Shown: piece by piece, positions 23,609 through 32,576 of the stretch
Layout: each line of letters begins with the position of its first letter
Position numbering within the stretch: the stretch's first letter is position 1
Origin: Plesiocystis pacifica SIR-1
GTDB taxonomy: Bacteria > Myxococcota_A > Polyangia > Nannocystales > Nannocystaceae
Length of the DNA stretch: 46,612 nucleotides
Direction: 5' to 3'
NCBI RefSeq assembly: GCF_000170895.1
Contig: NZ_ABCS01000079.1
Location: forward strand, 1 to 46,612
The notes under the pieces: generated by a model
What the model was told of the DNA's origin: nothing
Database searches by the model: none
Seen by the model: the letters and a program-made list of their open reading frames with translations, nothing else
Translations under genes and position numbers: made by a program

Positions 23609-24139
23609 CTACACGGGCCGCTCGAGGTCGGCGTCCTTGATCTCGGAGCCGCGGAAGCGCTGCGTCGACGTGCACGTCGTGTCGTAGTCCTCCGGGCAGC
23701 TGGCGCCGGTGCAGGTGTTGGTCGTCCGCGTGGTCGCGATGCCGTTGATGTTCTTGCCGTTGATGATCAGGTCGACCTCGATGTCGACGGTGTTCGTCGT
23801 GTAGGTGTCGTCGTCGGGGTTGAGGACCTCGACGTCGACGGTGGTGCCGTCGAAGCTGTAGTCGCTGCCGTCGCGCACACCCTGGAGGGACAGGCCCTCG
23901 CCGTACTCGAGGAAGTAGTCGTCGTCGAAGGCGAAGATGGCGATGGACGAGGCGGTGGTCAGGTCCGTGGAGTCATCGACGGTGTTGGGGTTGGGGTCGT
24001 TGCCGTTGAGGCAGTCGGACTGGTTCTCCGGCGCGTCGAAGGCGACGCGGAACACGATGTAGTCGCCGGGCTGGATCGAGCAGCCGGCGAGCGCGAAGAG
24101 GGGGGCGGCGAGGATCAGGGGGCGGAGCTTGGAAAACAT
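23609..24139 (-). CDS. Lipoprotein of unknown function
   Basis: 176 aa with a lipoprotein signal and good lipobox LAGC (Cys20). The mature protein has one beta-rich domain with many Asp/Thr/Asn and no recognised family: DYIVFRVAFDAP, AIFAFDDDYFLEYG and VDIEVDLIINGKNINGIA are strand-like. Four Cys (SDC, NTCTGASC, TTC) lie mainly at residues 140-160. It is divergent from murE across 288 bp with no clear promoter. Presumably periplasmic or surface. Confidence 0.78.
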   Translation of the reverse strand: MFSKLRPLILAAPLFALAGCSIQPGDYIVFRVAFDAPENQSDCLNGNDPNPNTVDDSTDLTTASSIAIFAFDDDYFLEYGEGLSLQGVRDGSDYSFDGTTVDVEVLNPDDDTYTTNTVDIEVDLIINGKNINGIATTRTTNTCTGASCPEDYDTTCTSTQRFRGSEIKDADLERPV

Positions 24140-24427
24140 GGGACTGTGGTGATTGTTGCGACATGTCCCCGGAACTCGTCAACGGTCGGTCGCGCCCCGG
24201 AGCCGGCCAGCAGCGGTCCCGAGATCGACCCAGACGAAAAAACCATTGGACGATGAATCAGTCAGGCATCGTGAATCGACGACGTCGGCCGGGGTCCCGA
24301 AACGGACCTCGAACCGGAAGCGGCTTCCCCACGCTGCGGTCCAAAAAGCCTGGCGAGGTCGCCCTGGCCGCTTGGCCTGGAGGGCTTCGGGAAGCTCCTG
24401 GCGGGTGTTAGCGTCCCCCCCAGCATC

Positions 24428-26023
24428 GTGCCGCGCCGACCTCCGACTCTCGCTGATCTCCTCGCCGACCTCGGCGCCAGGCTGCCCGAAGGGGCGCGGG
24501 CGCACCTGCGCGACGCCGCGCCGAGCCAGGCCTTGCCTCGATTGATCGACGATTCTCGACGCGTCGACGGGGGCGACGCCTTCGTGGCGATCCCGGGGGC
24601 GACTCACGACGGGCATCGTTTTTTGCCCCAGGCAAGAGCGGCCGGAGCGGGGCTCTTGGTGGTCGACGAGGCTCACTTCTCGGCGGCGGTCGAGGCCGAT
24701 CCGGACCTCGCTCACACGCCGCGCCTGGTTTTGCGCGGGCTCGGGGAGCACCTGCCGGTGCTGGCGGCGGCGTGGCACGGCTGGCCCGGGGAGGCCCTGA
24801 GCCTCGCGGGCATCACCGGGACCAACGGCAAGACCACGACGGCGCACCTGCTCGGCGCGATCGCGTCGCATCCCCGGGGCGGCCGGCCGCACCTGCGCCT
24901 GGGCACGACGGGGAACTGGCTCGTCGACCGCGAGGTCCATGCCGGCTTCACCACGCCCTTCCCCGTCGAGCTCCAGGCCTTGCTCGCCGAGGCCCACGAT
25001 CGAGGGGCGCGCTGCGGCGTGATGGAGGTGTCCTCGCACGCGCTGGCGCAGGGCCGGGCGAAGCCCCTGCGCTACCGCGCCGTCGCGCTGACCAGCTTCT
25101 CTCAGGATCACCTCGACTTTCACCCGGACATGGCCGCCTACCTCGAGGCCAAGTGCGAGCTGGCCCGGCGACACCTGCACGTCGACGGCCTCGCGGTCGC
25201 GCCCCTCGAGCAGGGTCGGGCGAGCGAGGCCTTCCTGGCCGCGGCCGAGGCCGCGGGGGTCGAGCGGCGCTGGCGAACGGCCCGGAGCGCGGCGGGGGCA
25301 GGGGCGAAGGCGCAGCTGCGGGTCGAGGCCCAGCTGCCGCTTCAGCCGGGGGAGGGGACGGCGGTGCGCGTGGCCACGCCCGCGGGCGCGCTGGACCTGC
25401 GCTCGCCGCTGGTCGGCGCCTTCAACCTCGACAACTTGATGGTCACGGTCGCGCTGGCCCTGGGCCTGGACTTTGGTCTGGACACGATCGCGGACGCTCT
25501 GCGCGCGGCCACCGGCGCGCCCGGTCGGCTCGAGGCCGTCGCGCTCCCGGGCGTCGCGGGCCCGGCGGTCTACGTCGACTACGCCCACACCCCGGACGCG
25601 GTCGCGCGCTCGCTCGAGGCCCTCGAGCACGCGCGCCGGGCTCGGGGCGGGCGGACCGTCGTCGTGCTCGGCTGCGGGGGCGACCGCGACCCGAGCAAGC
25701 GCCCGCTCATGGGCGAGGTCGCCAGCCGCGGGGCCCAGCGCTTTTGGGCGACCTCGGACAACCCGCGCACGGAGGACCCGGCGAGCATCGTCGACCAGAT
25801 GATCGCGGGCGCGCTCGGGCCGGACGCGGGCGGGGCCGAGCTGGTCCGCGAGGTCGATCGGGCCCGGGCGATCGCGTCGGCCATCGCCGAGGCCGCGGCC
25901 GAGGACGTCGTGCTCATCGCCGGCAAGGGCCACGAGGACTACCAGGTGATCGGCGAGACCAAGATCCACTTCGACGACCGCGAGCACGCCCTCGCAGCAC
26001 TGCGCGCGCGGGCGGACGCCTGA
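24428..26023 (+). CDS. murE: UDP-MurNAc-L-Ala-D-Glu:meso-diaminopimelate ligase MurE
   Basis: 531 aa from a GTG start. MurE adds the third amino acid to the peptidoglycan stem peptide, using ATP, in the cytoplasm. Seen: P-loop GITGTNGKTTT (128-138), EVSSHAL (200-206), TSFSQDHLDFH (222-232), the likely carbamylated K242 (YLEAKCELA), VDYAHTPD (383-390), the DNPR signature at 444-447 that marks diaminopimelate-specific enzymes, and GKGHEDYQ (499-506). No Shine-Dalgarno is visible. It is unusual for lying outside a division/cell-wall (dcw) cluster: no murF, mraY or ftsI is nearby. Convergent with coaX, 4 bp between stops. Confidence 0.95.
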   Translation: MPRRPPTLADLLADLGARLPEGARAHLRDAAPSQALPRLIDDSRRVDGGDAFVAIPGATHDGHRFLPQARAAGAGLLVVDEAHFSAAVEADPDLAHTPRLVLRGLGEHLPVLAAAWHGWPGEALSLAGITGTNGKTTTAHLLGAIASHPRGGRPHLRLGTTGNWLVDREVHAGFTTPFPVELQALLAEAHDRGARCGVMEVSSHALAQGRAKPLRYRAVALTSFSQDHLDFHPDMAAYLEAKCELARRHLHVDGLAVAPLEQGRASEAFLAAAEAAGVERRWRTARSAAGAGAKAQLRVEAQLPLQPGEGTAVRVATPAGALDLRSPLVGAFNLDNLMVTVALALGLDFGLDTIADALRAATGAPGRLEAVALPGVAGPAVYVDYAHTPDAVARSLEALEHARRARGGRTVVVLGCGGDRDPSKRPLMGEVASRGAQRFWATSDNPRTEDPASIVDQMIAGALGPDAGGAELVREVDRARAIASAIAEAAAEDVVLIAGKGHEDYQVIGETKIHFDDREHALAALRARADA

Positions 26024-26027
26024 CCGG

Positions 26028-26828
26028 TCAGGTGCTGTTGGCGTTGCGCTCGTGGATCATCCGCAGGCCCTCGAGCATGAGGTTGTCGTCGACGTGGTCG
26101 ACGGCCTCGGTCTCGTGGGCGACCTTGCGGGCGAGTCCGCCCGTGGCGACGGCGTGGGCCGGCCACTGCAGCTCGGCGCGGATGCGGTGGAGCATGCCCT
26201 CGACCAGGCCGACGTAGCCGTAGAAGAGGCCGGACTGGATCGCGTCGACGGTGTTGCGCCCGACCACGCCGCCCGGCTTGGCGACGTCGACCCGGGGCAG
26301 CTTGGCCGCGCGCTGGAACAGGGCGTCGGCGCTGATGCCCACGCCCGGGGCGATCACGCCGCCGAGGTACTCCGGGGTGGGAGACACGACGTCAAAGGTC
26401 GTCGCGGTGCCAAAGTCGACCACGATGATCGCGGTGTTCTCCCCGCCCTCACCCCGACCGCGAGCATAGCGTTGGTGGGCGGCGATCGCCGCGACCAGGC
26501 GATCGGCCCCGACGTCCTTGGGCGGCTCGTAGAGCACGGGCATGCCGATGTCGAGGCCTGGTCCGACGACCAAACTGTTCACACCGACGTAGCGCTCCAG
26601 CGCCGCGATGATCGGACCCTGAACGGGCGGCACGACGCACGCGAGCACGGCGTCGGCGATCGCGGCGAAGCCGTAGCCGCGCAGCGCGAGGGCCCGCTCG
26701 AGGGTGATCGCAAACTCGTCGCGAGTCCACGCCCGCCGCGTGCCCAGGCGCAGTTCGCAGCGCAGCTGCTCCCCCTCGAACACGCCGATCGAGGTGTTGG
26801 AGTTGCCGACGTCGATGGCCAGGAGCAT
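26028..26828 (-). CDS. coaX: Type III pantothenate kinase
   Basis: 266 aa. CoaX phosphorylates pantothenate, the first step of coenzyme A synthesis. Motifs: LLAIDVGNSNTSIG (phosphate loop, D6), the conserved GADR (107-110), VDFGTATTFD (D138), and GGVIAPGVGIS. Length is as expected. The start at MLLAIDVGNS is fixed by the motif at the very N-terminus. It is divergent from the DUF2254 gene across 49 bp. Confident. Confidence 0.95.
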   Translation of the reverse strand: MLLAIDVGNSNTSIGVFEGEQLRCELRLGTRRAWTRDEFAITLERALALRGYGFAAIADAVLACVVPPVQGPIIAALERYVGVNSLVVGPGLDIGMPVLYEPPKDVGADRLVAAIAAHQRYARGRGEGGENTAIIVVDFGTATTFDVVSPTPEYLGGVIAPGVGISADALFQRAAKLPRVDVAKPGGVVGRNTVDAIQSGLFYGYVGLVEGMLHRIRAELQWPAHAVATGGLARKVAHETEAVDHVDDNLMLEGLRMIHERNANST

Positions 26829-26877
26829 GGGCGGGACGATACCCGCTGGGCCGCAGCATCTGCTACCGTCCAGGGCC

Positions 26878-28767
26878 GTGACCGAGGGTGAACAACCGAC
26901 GCGGGAGCCCAGCGGGGCTCGGGCCCCCGTGCGCGTGCCCAAGACGGGCTCGGGCGCGACCCGCTCGGACGCGACCCGCTCGGTCGCCCGCGTCGTCGCC
27001 GCGTCCTCGACGGGCACGCACCAGGACAACATCACCGTCAAGCTGACGAACTGGCTGCTGCCCTTCGCCTTCGTCGGCGGCATCGTCTTGGTCTGCCTGG
27101 TGTTCTCCTTTGGCCTCGACTCCATCTTCTTGGAGACGGACAACCGCGAGACCCTGCTGGAGAGCCTGCTCCACCAGGACGCCGAGCAGGCGCGCAACAC
27201 CCTCGGCAGCCTCGGCGAGGTGATGGCCGCGGTCTTGGGCCTGGCGCTGACGGTCTCGAGCATCATCGTGCAGCTGGCCGCGACCCGGTTCACGCCGATC
27301 GTGACCTCGCTGTTCATGCGCGCCCGGGCCAACCGCCTGACCCTGGGCTTTTTCATCGTCTGCACGGTCTACGTGCTGTGGGTGAACTTCTCCGTCGACG
27401 GGGCGGTCGGCGAGAACGGGGAGCTGGGCTACCTGCCGCAGATCGGCGTGGTCCTGTCCATGCTCGCGCTGACGGCGAGCTTGCTGCTGCTGTTCCCCTA
27501 CTTCGTGTTCGTGTTCAACTTCCTGGAGCCGGACTCGATCATCTCGCGGATCACCACCGACGGCCTGGTCGCGTCGACGCCCTACCGCGGCCGGGTGTGG
27601 AGCATCCAGCAGCGCCAGCGCGAGGCCACCCAGGCCGTCGAGCACCTCGCCAACATCGGCCTCAACGCGGTCCAGCAAAAGGACAAGAACATCGCGTCGA
27701 GCGCGACGAACGCGCTGTGCAACTTCGCCATCTACTACGGCGGCACCAAGGCCGGGATGATCCAGAGCTGGCACTCGATCCCCGACTGGAACCGCCAGAG
27801 CCCGGACTTCGTCAGCCTGTCCGACGAGGCCATCAACGACCTGCGCGGGCGCGGCACCTGGCTCGAGTGGAAGATCCTCCGCCAGTACCAGATGCTCTAC
27901 GGCGAGGGCCTCGAGCGCATGCGGGACCTCTGCTACTTGATCGCGATCAACACCCGGCGCCTGGGTGAGGCCGCGGCGCGCCACGGCGACCTGCCGGCGC
28001 TGGACCTGGCGATCAAGTTCTTCAACACCTACCTGCGGGCGACCATCAACGCCAACGACGTCCGCACTTGCTACAACATCCTCCACCAGTATCGGCAGCT
28101 GGGCGAGTTCGTCATCGAGCACATCGACACGGACCCCGCCGACCTGATCCTGGACCAGCCGATGAGCATGACCTCGACGCTGACGGTCTCGGCGGGCAAG
28201 CCCGCGGGCGACCTCAGCGAGCTCGAAAAGCGCGGCGTCGAGATCGCCCGGCGCATGCGCTACTACTCGGGCATCGCCTTTGGCCGGGGCATGACCTTCA
28301 TCACCGAGGTCATCGCCCACGACGTCGGGGCGCTGTGCGCCAAGGCCTTCCACACCGGGACGCAGTTCCACGACGACCTGCTGGCCACCTTCTTGCGCAT
28401 CGACGACAACACCGAGAGCTCGGACCACACCCTCAAGGGCGTGCGCAAGGCCCAGGTCAAGCTGGCGACCACCTACATGCTGCACGGCGCCGAGAACCTC
28501 GCGCGGCAAATTCAGCGGGACATGCACCGCGAGCCCGCCACGCGCATGCGCAAGATCTGGGCCGAGCTCGCGGCCCTGCGCGACCGGGAGTTTTGGGAGG
28601 TCAACGACCGCGGCTCGAACTTCGACTACCTCAGCGAGGAGCAAAAGGGGCAGCTGCCGATCTTCTTCTCCTGGTTCCCGGAGCTCAGCCGCGAGGCCGC
28701 AGCCGTCGCTCGTCGCGGCGGCGTGGAGCCTCCCGGCATGGCGCGAGGCAGCTCCGACGGGGTCTGA
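26878..28767 (+). CDS. DUF2254-family membrane protein
   Basis: 629 aa from the GTG at 26878; earlier in-frame starts would overlap coaX. The N-terminal 50 residues are Arg/Ser/Thr-rich and contain a short duplicated ATRSDATRS-type segment. Four membrane helices at about 60-80, 112-134, 154-172 and 188-213 match the DUF2254 (predicted membrane protein) N-terminal region, including LALTVSSIIVQLAATRFTP. The cytoplasmic part (about 220-620) is helical, with features such as REATQAVEHLANIGLNAV and DPADLILDQP; no catalytic motif is seen. Function is unknown for the family. A 7-bp hairpin follows the stop at once. Confidence 0.85.
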   Translation: MTEGEQPTREPSGARAPVRVPKTGSGATRSDATRSVARVVAASSTGTHQDNITVKLTNWLLPFAFVGGIVLVCLVFSFGLDSIFLETDNRETLLESLLHQDAEQARNTLGSLGEVMAAVLGLALTVSSIIVQLAATRFTPIVTSLFMRARANRLTLGFFIVCTVYVLWVNFSVDGAVGENGELGYLPQIGVVLSMLALTASLLLLFPYFVFVFNFLEPDSIISRITTDGLVASTPYRGRVWSIQQRQREATQAVEHLANIGLNAVQQKDKNIASSATNALCNFAIYYGGTKAGMIQSWHSIPDWNRQSPDFVSLSDEAINDLRGRGTWLEWKILRQYQMLYGEGLERMRDLCYLIAINTRRLGEAAARHGDLPALDLAIKFFNTYLRATINANDVRTCYNILHQYRQLGEFVIEHIDTDPADLILDQPMSMTSTLTVSAGKPAGDLSELEKRGVEIARRMRYYSGIAFGRGMTFITEVIAHDVGALCAKAFHTGTQFHDDLLATFLRIDDNTESSDHTLKGVRKAQVKLATTYMLHGAENLARQIQRDMHREPATRMRKIWAELAALRDREFWEVNDRGSNFDYLSEEQKGQLPIFFSWFPELSREAAAVARRGGVEPPGMARGSSDGV

Positions 28768-28771
28768 CTTT

Positions 28772-28802
28772 GCCCCCCACGGGCAGCTCGGACTCGGGGG
28801 GC
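28772..28802 (+). terminator. Hairpin after DUF2254 gene
   Basis: GCCCCCC (28772-28778) and GGGGGGC (28796-28802) form a perfect 7-bp stem with a 17-nt loop, starting 5 nt after the stop codon. No T-tract follows, so this is a weak terminator candidate. Confidence 0.4.
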
Positions 28803-28862
28803 CGGTGGGCAATGGCGTTCGTACCGTCGAGTCGGCGTGGGGTCGCCGGGCGGGGGGCGTCG

Positions 28863-28880
28863 TTTGGCGGGGTGAAGACC
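28863..28880 (+). repeat. Copy of dispersed intergenic motif
   Basis: TTTGGCGGGGTGAAGACC, the same motif as at 33000-33018 (with one extra base) and the related arms at 32505-32546 and 23365-23391 (inverted orientation). It lies 32 bp upstream of the esterase start, in non-coding DNA. Confidence 0.55.
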
Positions 28881-28911
28881 TCCTCGGGAAAAATGAGGTA
28901 GACAGGTGGCC

Positions 28912-29601
28912 ATGTCCCAGACCGAGACCGAGCTGCTCGAGCGCATCGAGATCGGGCCCGAGGACGCCGCGGCCGGCGCTCGCGCGAGCGTGATTTGGCT
29001 GCACGGTCTGGGCGCGGACGGCCACGACTTCGAGCCCATCCCGCCCATGCTCGGCCTGCCCAAGGTCCGCTTCGTCCTGCCCCACGCCCAGGTCCGGCCG
29101 GTGACCATCAACGGCGGCTACGTCATGCGGGCCTGGTACGACATCCTCAAGCTCGACTTCACGGGGGTGCGCGAGTCCGAGGACGACATCCGCCGCTCGC
29201 AGGCGCAGATCGAGGCGCTGATCCAGGCCGAGCGCGCTCGCGGGATCCCCAGCGAGAAGATCGCGCTGGTTGGTTTTTCCCAGGGCGGGGCCATGGCCCT
29301 GCACGTCGGCCTGCGTCACCCAGAGCGCCTCGCCGGCGTCGCGGTGCTCAGCGCCTACCTGCTCATGGGCGAGAGCGTGGCCAGCGATCGCAGCGAGGCC
29401 AACGCCCAGACCTCGATGCTGTTTTGCCACGGCCGCAACGACCCGGTGGTCCCGGTGTGGCTGGGCAAGGCCGCCCACGACCAGGTCGCGGCCCTCGACC
29501 CGGCCCGGCCCATCGCCTGGCACGACTACGCCATGGAGCACGCGGTGTGTCCCGAGGAGCTCGGGGTGATCGCCCGCTGGCTCCACGGGGTGCTCGGGTG
29601 A
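28912..29601 (+). CDS. Alpha/beta-hydrolase, carboxylesterase/lysophospholipase-type
   Basis: 229 aa; the ATG at 28912 is preferred over a GTG six bases earlier. Catalytic triad residues are visible: S123 in GFSQGGAM, D177 in GRNDPVVP and H210 in AMEHAVC. The oxyanion loop IWLHGLGADGHDF is at 28-40. This is the small carboxylesterase / acyl-protein-thioesterase family (YpfH/EstB type), acting on carboxylic or lysophospholipid esters. No signal peptide. The stop overlaps the next start (GTGA, 29598-29601), so it is coupled to the LPG-synthase-TM-like membrane protein; a role in lipid metabolism for both is an inference. Confidence 0.92.
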   Translation: MSQTETELLERIEIGPEDAAAGARASVIWLHGLGADGHDFEPIPPMLGLPKVRFVLPHAQVRPVTINGGYVMRAWYDILKLDFTGVRESEDDIRRSQAQIEALIQAERARGIPSEKIALVGFSQGGAMALHVGLRHPERLAGVAVLSAYLLMGESVASDRSEANAQTSMLFCHGRNDPVVPVWLGKAAHDQVAALDPARPIAWHDYAMEHAVCPEELGVIARWLHGVLG

Positions 29602-30710
29602 GCGAGGGCTCTCAGGCGCCGCCCGAGCCCAAGCGCCGCGAGCTCAGCCTCGGCCGCCGCGTCGCGCTGTGGCTCGGCTCGCTGGTCGCCGCCGTCGTGT
29701 TGCTGGTGTTGGTCTCGCGCTTTGGCATGATCGACCTGTGGCCCAGGCAGGTGGTCTTGCCCCGGCCCTGGCTGCTGTTCGCGGCTTGCTTCGTGCAGCT
29801 GCCCTACGCGGCCTTTCGCGCGGCGCGGCTGCGCTTTGCCCTCGATCCCGTGGTCCGCGAGCACAGCGGCGGGGCCCAGCGGCGCCTCGATTGGCGGGTG
29901 CTGCACGGGAGCGGCCTGGTCAGCTTCCCGGCGGTGATCTTGCTGCCCTTTCGCCTCGGCGAGCTGACCCGCCCCCTGCTGATCACCCGCGCCAACGAGC
30001 CGGGCGTGGGCTTCACCGAGTCGCTCTCGGCCATCGCCGTCGAGCGGGTCATCGACGGCTTGGTCGTGGTCGGCATGCTGTTCGTGGGCCTCGCGTTCGC
30101 CGACTTGATCGGCGCCGAGCCGGACGTCATGGCGGGCATCCGCGGGAGCGGGCGGATCATGGCGCTGACCTTCCTGCTGGGCCTGGGCGTGCTCTTGGGA
30201 GGTGCCGCACGGCCCGACTGGCTCGAGGGGCTGATCCGTCGCACGGTGCCCGGGCGCCTCGGGGAGCGAGCGGCGGCCGCGGCCGGGCGGGTCGCGTCGA
30301 CGATCTCCGTGCTCTTCGACTGGCGCCGCGGCGCGCCCTTTTTGGCCTGGTCGGTGATCTACTGGGGCCTGACCGTCTTTCAGCTGTGGCTGGTGCTGCT
30401 CGCCTGCGGCCTGGACCTGGGCATGGCCGAGGCCGCCGCGGTGGTTGCGATCGTCGGCCTGAGCATCCAGGTCCCCGGGGGCCCGGCCCAGGCCGGCAGT
30501 TTTCAGGTCGGCATGGCCGTGGCCATGGGCCTGATGACCACCGCGGCCCAGGTCGACGCCGCCTCGACCTTCGCGGCCTTCATGTACCTGCTGCAGCTGT
30601 TCGGCGCCTGCGTCCTCGCCCTGCCCGGGGCCCTGATGCTCGCCCGGGCCCGGCGGGACGGCGCTTCGGGCCCTGAAACAGGCTCGGGGGATCGGGCCGA
30701 GAGCGCGTAG
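29598..30710 (+). CDS. LPG-synthase-TM / UPF0104-family membrane protein
   Basis: 370 aa from a GTG start overlapping the esterase stop by 4 bp. About 7-8 membrane helices. The family pattern is clear: an early helix, LPFRLGELTRPLLITRAN (conserved R-x-GE...R-P), AIAVERVIDGLVVV (ER...D), later GLSIQVPGGPAQAGSFQVGM (PGGxG-like loop), and a charged C-terminal tail. This is the flippase-like transmembrane part of lysylphosphatidylglycerol synthase, without the C-terminal aminoacyltransferase domain. Related stand-alone proteins are thought to move lipids or glycolipids. Its target is unknown. A lipid-linked function with the esterase is plausible. Confidence 0.88.
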   Translation: MSEGSQAPPEPKRRELSLGRRVALWLGSLVAAVVLLVLVSRFGMIDLWPRQVVLPRPWLLFAACFVQLPYAAFRAARLRFALDPVVREHSGGAQRRLDWRVLHGSGLVSFPAVILLPFRLGELTRPLLITRANEPGVGFTESLSAIAVERVIDGLVVVGMLFVGLAFADLIGAEPDVMAGIRGSGRIMALTFLLGLGVLLGGAARPDWLEGLIRRTVPGRLGERAAAAAGRVASTISVLFDWRRGAPFLAWSVIYWGLTVFQLWLVLLACGLDLGMAEAAAVVAIVGLSIQVPGGPAQAGSFQVGMAVAMGLMTTAAQVDAASTFAAFMYLLQLFGACVLALPGALMLARARRDGASGPETGSGDRAESA

Positions 30711-30860
30711 TCGCCCGGCTCACGCCGAGATCGGCCCCCGAAGGGCAGCGGCGTCGCCGCGAGTCCGCGGTGCGTAAGCAAGGTCTCGCATTGCCGTTTG
30801 CCGACCCGAGCGGCTGGCGGGTATCCTCCTCGCCGCCGCACCAGCGGCCCCGGAGAACGA

Positions 30861-32480
30861 ATGCGTAGCGTCCGTAGCGTCTTTTCCCCCCGCAGCTCCT
30901 CGTCCCTGACCGTGGGTCTGGGCCTCGGGCTGTTGCTGACCTCGCCCGCCCTGATGGTCGGCTGCGCCAAGACCGAGGACGGCACCAAGGTGCCGGCGGG
31001 CAAGACCAAAGAGCAGATCGAGGACGAGCAGCGCAAGGCCGCCGCCGCGGCCAAGGTCAACGAGCTGATCACCCTCGCCAACGAGGACCTGCGCAGCGGT
31101 CGCTACATGTCCGCGCTCGAGCGGGGCGAGGAGGCCCTCGAGGCCAACCCCGAGAACTCCGACGCCTACCTGGTCATCGGCGCCGCCAAGTGGCGCGCGG
31201 GGGACTACGCCGCGTCCACCGAGGCCCTGCGCAAGGCCGTCGAGCTCAACCCCAAGAGCTACGGCGCCACCGTGGCCCTGGCCCGCAACCTGCGCGCCGC
31301 CGGTGCGCTGCAGGAGTCCCTCGACATCCTCGCCCCCGCCATCGCGGCCGAGAACGACGACTTCCAGGCCAAGCCCTGCGAGGCCCTCGAGGACTGCGAG
31401 GACGTGGCCGGCTGGTGCGACACCCAGGCCAAGGTCTGCAAGGCGCCCGTCGGCCTCGACTCGCGCATCGGCCAGCTGTGGGCCCACTACCTCGCCGTCG
31501 ACGTCGACGCCGGCCCGGCCGTGGCCGACGAGGTGTTCCTCAGCAGCGCCGCCGACGGGGTCGCGGCCGAGGCGATCCGCGGCTACGCCGACTACCTCCG
31601 CGCCTTCCAGGGCAAGGGCGAGCTCATCGCCATCGAGGGCGACACCGGCACCTCGGACCTCGACATCCACCAGTGGACCGGGCTCAAGTTCTCCTTCGCC
31701 GTCGTCGGCGGCGAGCCGTCCACGGCCATGCTCTCCGAGCTGCAGATCGAGTCCCACGTCGACGCCGAGCTCGTCGCCAGCCTCGGCCTCGAGAGCCTGG
31801 GCAAGGTCAAGCTGTTCAACCTCGGCGAGTACGACGTCGTGCTCGTGCCCGAGGTCGAGTTCAAGGGCATGAAGATCAAGAACGTGCCCGCGGTCGTCGA
31901 TGACCTCAACGCCTTCGCCGGCGCCAACTTGCCCGACAAGCCCGGCATCGTCCTCGGCCACCAGGTCCTCCACCGCCTCGGCTCCGTCGTCGCCGACTTC
32001 CCGGCCTCGTCGCTGACCCTGACCAAGGCCGCCCCCGAGGCCGCCCCGGCCGGCGCCGCCGAGCTGCCGCTGCTCTTCCTCGACCAGTGGTACATCCACG
32101 TGCCGATCACGCCGGTCCGCATCGACGGCTCCGAGCACGACATCTGGGCCTGGCTCGGCGGCATCCACCCCAGCGCCGTCAGCACGACCTCCAAGGCCTA
32201 CCTCAAGAGCGACCACCTCCCCCGGGACATCGAGAACCCCGAGGACGTCGAGGGCGGCCGCAAGATGGTCTTCGTCGACACCGTCAACTTTGGCGACGCG
32301 TCCGTGTCTGGCGTGGGCGGGCTCGTCTACCTCGACGAGCCGGGCGAGCCTGGGCTCGCGGGTGTCCGCGCTTCGGCGGGCTTCGAGCTCGGGGGGTACG
32401 TGAACCTGCCGCTGATGAAGCAGCTCAAGGTCACGTACATGCCGAACCAGGGCAAGGTGTGGGTCGAGGCGCCCAAGTAG
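30861..32480 (+). CDS. TPR lipoprotein with two retropepsin-like domains lacking catalytic Asp
   Basis: 539 aa; GGAGA precedes the ATG at 30861 by 4 nt. It has a lipoprotein signal with lipobox MVGC (Cys35), a helical region with about two TPR-like units (66-165), a Cys pair region (173-193), and then two similar beta domains. Domain A (about 275-390) ends in GIVLGHQVLHRLGSVVADF, very like the second half of retropepsin-type (clan AA) proteases (xLGxxxLxxxG...xDxxxxxLxL). Domain B (about 405-539) ends in AGFELGGYVNLPLMKQLKVTYM. The expected catalytic DTG is absent in both: domain A has AMLSEL and domain B AWLGGIHPS. So these look like inactive folds used for binding. This is my reading of the sequence; the envelope location is fairly sure. 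Confidence 0.8.
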   Translation: MRSVRSVFSPRSSSSLTVGLGLGLLLTSPALMVGCAKTEDGTKVPAGKTKEQIEDEQRKAAAAAKVNELITLANEDLRSGRYMSALERGEEALEANPENSDAYLVIGAAKWRAGDYAASTEALRKAVELNPKSYGATVALARNLRAAGALQESLDILAPAIAAENDDFQAKPCEALEDCEDVAGWCDTQAKVCKAPVGLDSRIGQLWAHYLAVDVDAGPAVADEVFLSSAADGVAAEAIRGYADYLRAFQGKGELIAIEGDTGTSDLDIHQWTGLKFSFAVVGGEPSTAMLSELQIESHVDAELVASLGLESLGKVKLFNLGEYDVVLVPEVEFKGMKIKNVPAVVDDLNAFAGANLPDKPGIVLGHQVLHRLGSVVADFPASSLTLTKAAPEAAPAGAAELPLLFLDQWYIHVPITPVRIDGSEHDIWAWLGGIHPSAVSTTSKAYLKSDHLPRDIENPEDVEGGRKMVFVDTVNFGDASVSGVGGLVYLDEPGEPGLAGVRASAGFELGGYVNLPLMKQLKVTYMPNQGKVWVEAPK

Positions 32481-32503
32481 TCCTGCGTTTGATATAGGCG
32501 CTT

Positions 32504-32552
32504 CTTTGGCGGGGGTGAAGGCTGCGGTCTTCGTCTCCGCCAAAGTAATTTT
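32504..32552 (+). terminator. Probable intrinsic terminator of TPR lipoprotein gene
   Basis: CTTTGGCGG (32504-32512) pairs with CCGCCAAAG (32537-32545), a perfect 9-bp stem, with an inner GAAG/CTTC stem (32517-32520 and 32529-32532). TAATTTT follows directly (32546-32552). It sits 24 nt after the stop. The two arms are the dispersed motif and its inverted copy. Confidence 0.6.
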
Positions 32553-32576
32553 GGGCGCTGCTTCACGCTTCGGGGG

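Noticed and set aside
26704..26877. Upstream start for the DUF2254 gene
   Set aside because: It would overlap coaX by about 125 bp and add unrelated residues. The GTG at 26878 fits the gap.
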